A stretch of DNA of 64,000 nucleotides from Przewalskia tangutica. Lineage: Eukaryota; Streptophyta; Magnoliopsida; Solanales; Solanaceae. Positions 60,201-64,000 of the stretch are shown piece by piece. The translations under genes and the position numbers were made by a program. Positions within the stretch are counted from its first letter, which is position 1. Each line of letters starts with the position of its first letter. Where the stretch lies: contig CM056718.1 of the NCBI GenBank assembly GCA_029844215.1, positions 89,144,764 through 89,208,763 of the forward strand. The letters are read 5' to 3'. The notes below the pieces were generated by a model. The model made no database searches. It was given only the letters and a program-made list of their open reading frames with translations, and was not told the DNA's origin.

Positions 60201-60548
60201 ACCATTTCTACCACATGGCCACACAGGGGTGACACGTGTCGCCCCGATTCGCCCAAAATATTACGCCTTCCAAAATATCCAAAAGCCTAAACCTCAAAAA
60301 CAAAGCGGCCCCACAAAACCGTAAATTTTCCCTGGGCCCCACGTGGCCATTTCCAAAATAAAATCTCAAAATTCTAATATAATCCGAGAAGTTCAAATAC
60401 CAAACTGGGAATCCAATTCCATTAACGAACCTTTTTCTTCACAAAACCGAAACTTTTCCAAAAAAATCACATCTTCCTTTCTTTCCAATATTTCGCAGAT
60501 TCTCGCACGTATGTCCTCGCATACATACCTCGAACTACGGGTATAACA
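57246..60548 (-). repeat. E7 5' LTR
   Basis: Starts TGTCACGACCG and ends GGGTATAACA. TATA-like box at 60045-60051; modules near 58809-58841 and 59135-59170; 60-bp duplication at 58986-59100. Confidence 0.9.
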
Positions 60549-60733
60549 TCGCCATCTCCTTGTACCTAACCTCCGCCCAGCCGTGGGACGAGGTGTGGTA
60601 CCGTGGTCTCTTTGGGCCGGGCGGCGTCATGTAACTCGCCGCCTCGTATAGACCGGCCCGAGCCTTGTGACTGGGTGTCTCGCTAGCGCCTCCTCGCCTT
60701 GCCCTTCGGGCCCGGTTGCCTTACGTGAGGCAT
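60549..60733 (-). pseudogene. gag: gag N-terminal piece of E6
   Basis: Collinear with E2 21747-21947 (GGGCCGGGCGGCGTCAT, CTTCGGGCC and CTTACGTG in common). ATG at 60733. It joins 51651 once E7 is removed. Confidence 0.78.
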
Positions 60734-60915
60734 AATCACAGAAAGGAATACGTTAGAGGTCCAACCTATAACACACCTCTAAAGCACGATCTCGGAATGA
60801 GAAGAATGGAAACCAGTCCTAAATATCTTATAGCCTCCGATTATCAGTGTGGTGCACAACACACCGATAATCAAGACTTACTAGATACGGTGCAGACACT
60901 TTCCGAGGATTAATC

Positions 60916-60927
60916 GCTTCGATACCA
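60916..60927 (-). other. E6 primer-binding site (tRNA-iMet)
   Basis: The minus strand reads TGGTATCGAAGC, a rearranged form of TGGTATCAGAGC. Confidence 0.75.
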
Positions 60928-60931
60928 CTTT

Positions 60932-63415
60932 TGTCACGACTGCCTCGGCCCGTGGATCGTGCCTTACCGGCACCCAAGTAGTCATACATCGAGTAATCGG
61001 AAATATAAAACAAGACATGAAACAGCTTTATAAAATAAGACATACGCTTATGTGAGAAAACATCGCTTTCTAATATATATATATAAACATGGTTTAGCGC
61101 TACATCCGACAATCGCATAAATATGACTACGCACTCTAAGGAAATATACAACTATGGCGACAGGGCCGCCATACCCTCGATCAGACAAAACTATCTACAA
61201 CAGGGAGATCATACCCAAAAGTAGAGCCTCCGGAAAAGATGGCGCTCCCGACACCAACGTAGAGATCCTAAGAATGTGGAGCTAGCACCTGCGTGCCCTT
61301 ACCTGCGGCATGAACGCAGCCCCGGGCGAGGTCGATAACAGTACTAAGTATATGAAACTGTAAAATACTTAAATGAAACATATCATTTTAAAAAATAGTT
61401 TTGCAAGTATGTATGAAACAACCAAGGAACCCGCACATAGTGCCACATCACAAACAAGAGCAGCATAGGTAGATCGTAATGTGTCTTTTCTAGGCCGCGA
61501 ATGATCAGCAGGGACCAATTGCCCGTAGTATCACCATGCAAGCCTAATCCTGGACTCCCGTAGTCCGCATAGGCCAATCACATAGGCCCGCATAGGGTAC
61601 ATAACCCCGCATCGAGGGTAGCTACTCCTCGGCATCGTCCTGGACTCGTCGTCCGCATGGCCACATAGACCGCATGAGGTATAACCCCGCACACTAACCT
61701 GGAACTCCCGTAGCTCCGCATAGGTCCCTTGGACCCGCATGAGGTATTCTCGAATCATGGTCCCAGACCGCCTGAGTATACCCCGCATCGGAGGGCAGCT
61801 TAACCCCCGGTAATATGTCAAGAGGTGAGTGATGCTACACTAACCTAACAGCTTATCGTTAAACAACATAAGCACAACAAGAATACTCTTTTTCACAAAC
61901 GTTACAAGACACTAACACACATAGCATCATATCATGTCTACTTATCAAACCATCTTATTATTCTTTTCACAATTCAATATAAGGCTGTTATAAACACATA
62001 GGCAAACTGTTTCTTTTATCAATCTTAAGTGGTTATACTTAACTTCCCATAAGGCTAGTATAACTCTTAAGCTTCTGTTTAAAAACCAATTAGTTCTCTT
62101 CTGTTAAAAATGATTCAGTATTCTTTTGAAATGCTTTCAGATCTTTATTATTCAAAGCTTAAGCGTGAGGCATTGCCGTAAGTGTTATTCGGGCTTAAGC
62201 GTGAGGCATTCTTAGTAAGTGTTATTCGGGCTTAAGCGTGAGGCATTCTTAGTAGTTATATATATTGTAAAATATCATGCTTTAGGAAGAATCACATACC
62301 TTCTCAGCGAAAACCACCTGCCAAGTTGAATATGTCGCGCGCAGAGAGTCAGCCTATAATAGTCACAGATATCTATCAAAGACTACTCTGAAGGTCATTC
62401 TAAACAGAGGGTTCACAATTCTACGGAAAGTCGGGCAGCACTTCCCTACCCGGTGAGCTATATAAGTCTCATTGTGAAAAGCATTCTATGTAAATCTGAT
62501 TGATTATTCTTCTTTAAACCCTTCTACTGTGGTAATTCAATTCTATTCTGCAATATTCTTCTAAGTATTTATACTTATTCTTATACTACAACAAGATATA
62601 TTCTCTAATTCAAAAGAGGGTTAGGATTAGTTACCTCGGTAAGCCCAATAATATCCTAGAAAAGTCACACTGAGCAAGGTTTTGCTCCTAAGTTGTATGC
62701 TCTAAGAAACCTTAGAAGTTCTTCACAACTTCTACTAAGTACTAAGGTATTTGGGCTAGGGTATTTTGGGCATTATAACAATACAAGAAGGCAACTTTTC
62801 TACCAAGGGAGGGGGGGTAGGTTTTGGCTAGGCTAGGGGGGGCCTCGGCCAAACTACTAGGCTAGAGGGGGGGTGTATTCGGCCAAGGGCCTTCACAAGG
62901 GGAGGGGGGGAGGTGTTGGACGAAAAGGCTACAAGGGAGAGGAGAGGATTTTCAAGACTTGGAAAGATTTGTGGATGAAGAACTCTTCATCTCTAAGGGG
63001 GTATTTATAGGTCAAGAAGTGGCCAATCAATGGCCAAGATTAAGACAAGTGCAAGGCAAGTGTAGGGTGAGGATTAACTATACACAAATATCCTACCAAC
63101 TCCTTGACTTGTGCACAAGGCACAAAAAACGTGTTCACCATAGCCAAATCATCCAAATGGACGATTTCAAGTCCATCAATTGTAGGGTGACAAGTGTCGC
63201 CCTCCCGTTGGTCCAAAATGTTTCGTCTCTCGGAAAAATCCGCAAAAATTAGAAATGGCATAGCGGAATTTACCTACGAAGTCGTGGAAACGTTTCGTCG
63301 GAAAACTATTCGTTTTGTGAGTTGTGCCCAAAAAAAACGTTTTGCCTAAACTTTAAGGCTAGACTTTTTGTACGTATTCCCTTACGTACATACTCTGGAA
63401 ATACGGGGTATAACA
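60932..63415 (-). repeat. E6 5' LTR
   Basis: Aligned with 44750-47163. TATA at 63002-63009 (minus strand); palindromic module at 62032-62064; three CTTAAG repeat units at 62155-62250; long G runs at 62805-62915. Confidence 0.9.
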
Positions 63416-64000
63416 CCTACCGTGTCATAACACAATCAGAGCCAATTGTACCTTGTATCACTGTACTACTGTAACACCGTACCACTCTCACATATGAAAG
63501 CCATGTCAAAATTCGACACCGCCTCGGCATATAATATCACCAAGCACGCTCGTGGAATACAACATCACCACAAGATGTAGCAAGTATAATGTACCCTACC
63601 AGTACATTGTGCCTTTTTAACAAAGAGAGTGAACAAGAATAAACTTTGTCGGTTTAAAACAGGAAGCTTAGGGACATCCGCCTGTAGTATCATTATGCAA
63701 TCCTACTCCTGGGACTATTTCACCGCGTATAGTTGTATGGACCCGCATGAGGTAATCTCCTCGCATAGGTTGTATCCGCCCGCATAGGCCGTATGGACCC
63801 GCTTGAGGTAATCTCCTCGCATAGGACCGGTCCGCCCCGCATGGGACTATTTCACCCGCATTGTGCCTTTTTAACAAAGAGAGTGAACAAGAATAAACTT
63901 TGTCGGTTTAAAACAGGAAGCTTAGGGACATCCGCCCGTAGTATCATTATGCAATCCTACTCCTGGGACTATTTCACCCGCATAGGCTGTATGGACCCGC
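63416..64000 (-). mobile_element. E5 5' LTR, second part (runs off window)
   Basis: Non-coding DNA resuming after E6, with CGCATAGG-type words as expected for this part of a minus-strand LTR. Its join to 44749 is inferred from position, not from a clean duplication. Confidence 0.5.
63607..64000. repeat. 254-bp tandem repeat
   Basis: TTGTGCCTTTTTAACAAAGA and the following 120 bp at 63607 recur almost unchanged from 63861, giving a period of 254 bp. The second unit runs off the window. Confidence 0.9.

Larger units (their letters stand above)
51652..60548 (-). mobile_element. E7: complete non-autonomous Tekay-like element nested in E6
   Basis: LTRs 51652-54979 and 57246-60548 (3.3 kb) bracket a 2.3-kb internal region with polypurine tract, integrase remnant, conserved segment, gag remnant and primer site. 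It interrupts E6 gag. The left flank ends ACGGG and the right flank starts TCGCC, while intact E2 reads TCGGGCCATC there. A TCGGG duplication altered by errors fits best. Confidence 0.88.
44750..63415 (-). mobile_element. E6: autonomous-type Tekay element, split by E7
   Basis: LTRs 44750-47163 and 60932-63415 are close copies of the E2 LTR type. The internal region (47164-51651 plus 60549-60931) is collinear with E2 from polypurine tract to primer site. E7 sits in the gag N-terminal part. Without E7 the element is about 9.8 kb. The target duplication is not clean (CTCA before, CCTAC after), possibly because the first LTR bases (TGT) are damaged on the left. Confidence 0.88.

Overview
This 64-kb window is a block of nested LTR retrotransposons from a flowering plant, with no host gene that I can support. 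The element types are a Tekay/Del-like Ty3-gypsy chromovirus with 2.4-kb LTRs, an Ogre/Tat-like LTR, and non-autonomous Tekay relatives with 3.2-3.3-kb LTRs. The primer-binding site matches plant initiator-Met tRNA. A eudicot is likely. An asterid such as Solanaceae is a guess from the style of the LTRs only. No rRNA, tRNA, CRISPR or prokaryotic feature is present.

Layout (element names E0-E7 are mine). 1-3028: 3' part of a plus-strand LTR (E0). 3029-3304 plus 12132-14401: 3' internal part of an Ogre/Tat-like element. It is split by E1 (3305-12131, minus strand, complete, target duplication ATTTC) and followed by its LTR (14402-14825 plus 24580-26663). That LTR is split by E2 (14826-24574, minus strand, complete, target duplication AAGAT), which carries gag, protease, reverse transcriptase, RNase H, integrase and a chromodomain. 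26664-28019: unassigned LTR-like DNA with a 36-bp minisatellite. 28020-42240: plus-strand E4, whose 5' LTR is split by complete minus-strand E3 (30539-39426). 42250-64000: minus-strand E5, whose 5' LTR is split by E6 (44750-63415, autonomous type). E6 is in turn split inside gag by E7 (51652-60548).

How they work together. E2 and E6 encode a full Gag-Pol in degraded reading frames. E1, E3, E4 and E7 keep LTRs, tRNA-primer site, gag and polypurine tract, but replace most of pol with a shared segment of about 480 bp. E5 has that segment and no gag. These look like parasites mobilised by E2/E6-type polymerases, because LTR ends, primer site, polypurine tract and gag start are shared.

Two observations stand out. 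First, nearly every difference between duplicate copies falls at CAG or CTG, which turns into CG, TCG or CGG. That is not what cytosine deamination does. It looks like a systematic read error at CHG-methylated sites, so most frameshifts here are probably not real. Second, a palindromic module (GTTATAC / GTATAAC, or GTTATAAC twice, around a CTTCCCATAAAG-like core) recurs in the LTRs with fixed spacing and arms that change together.
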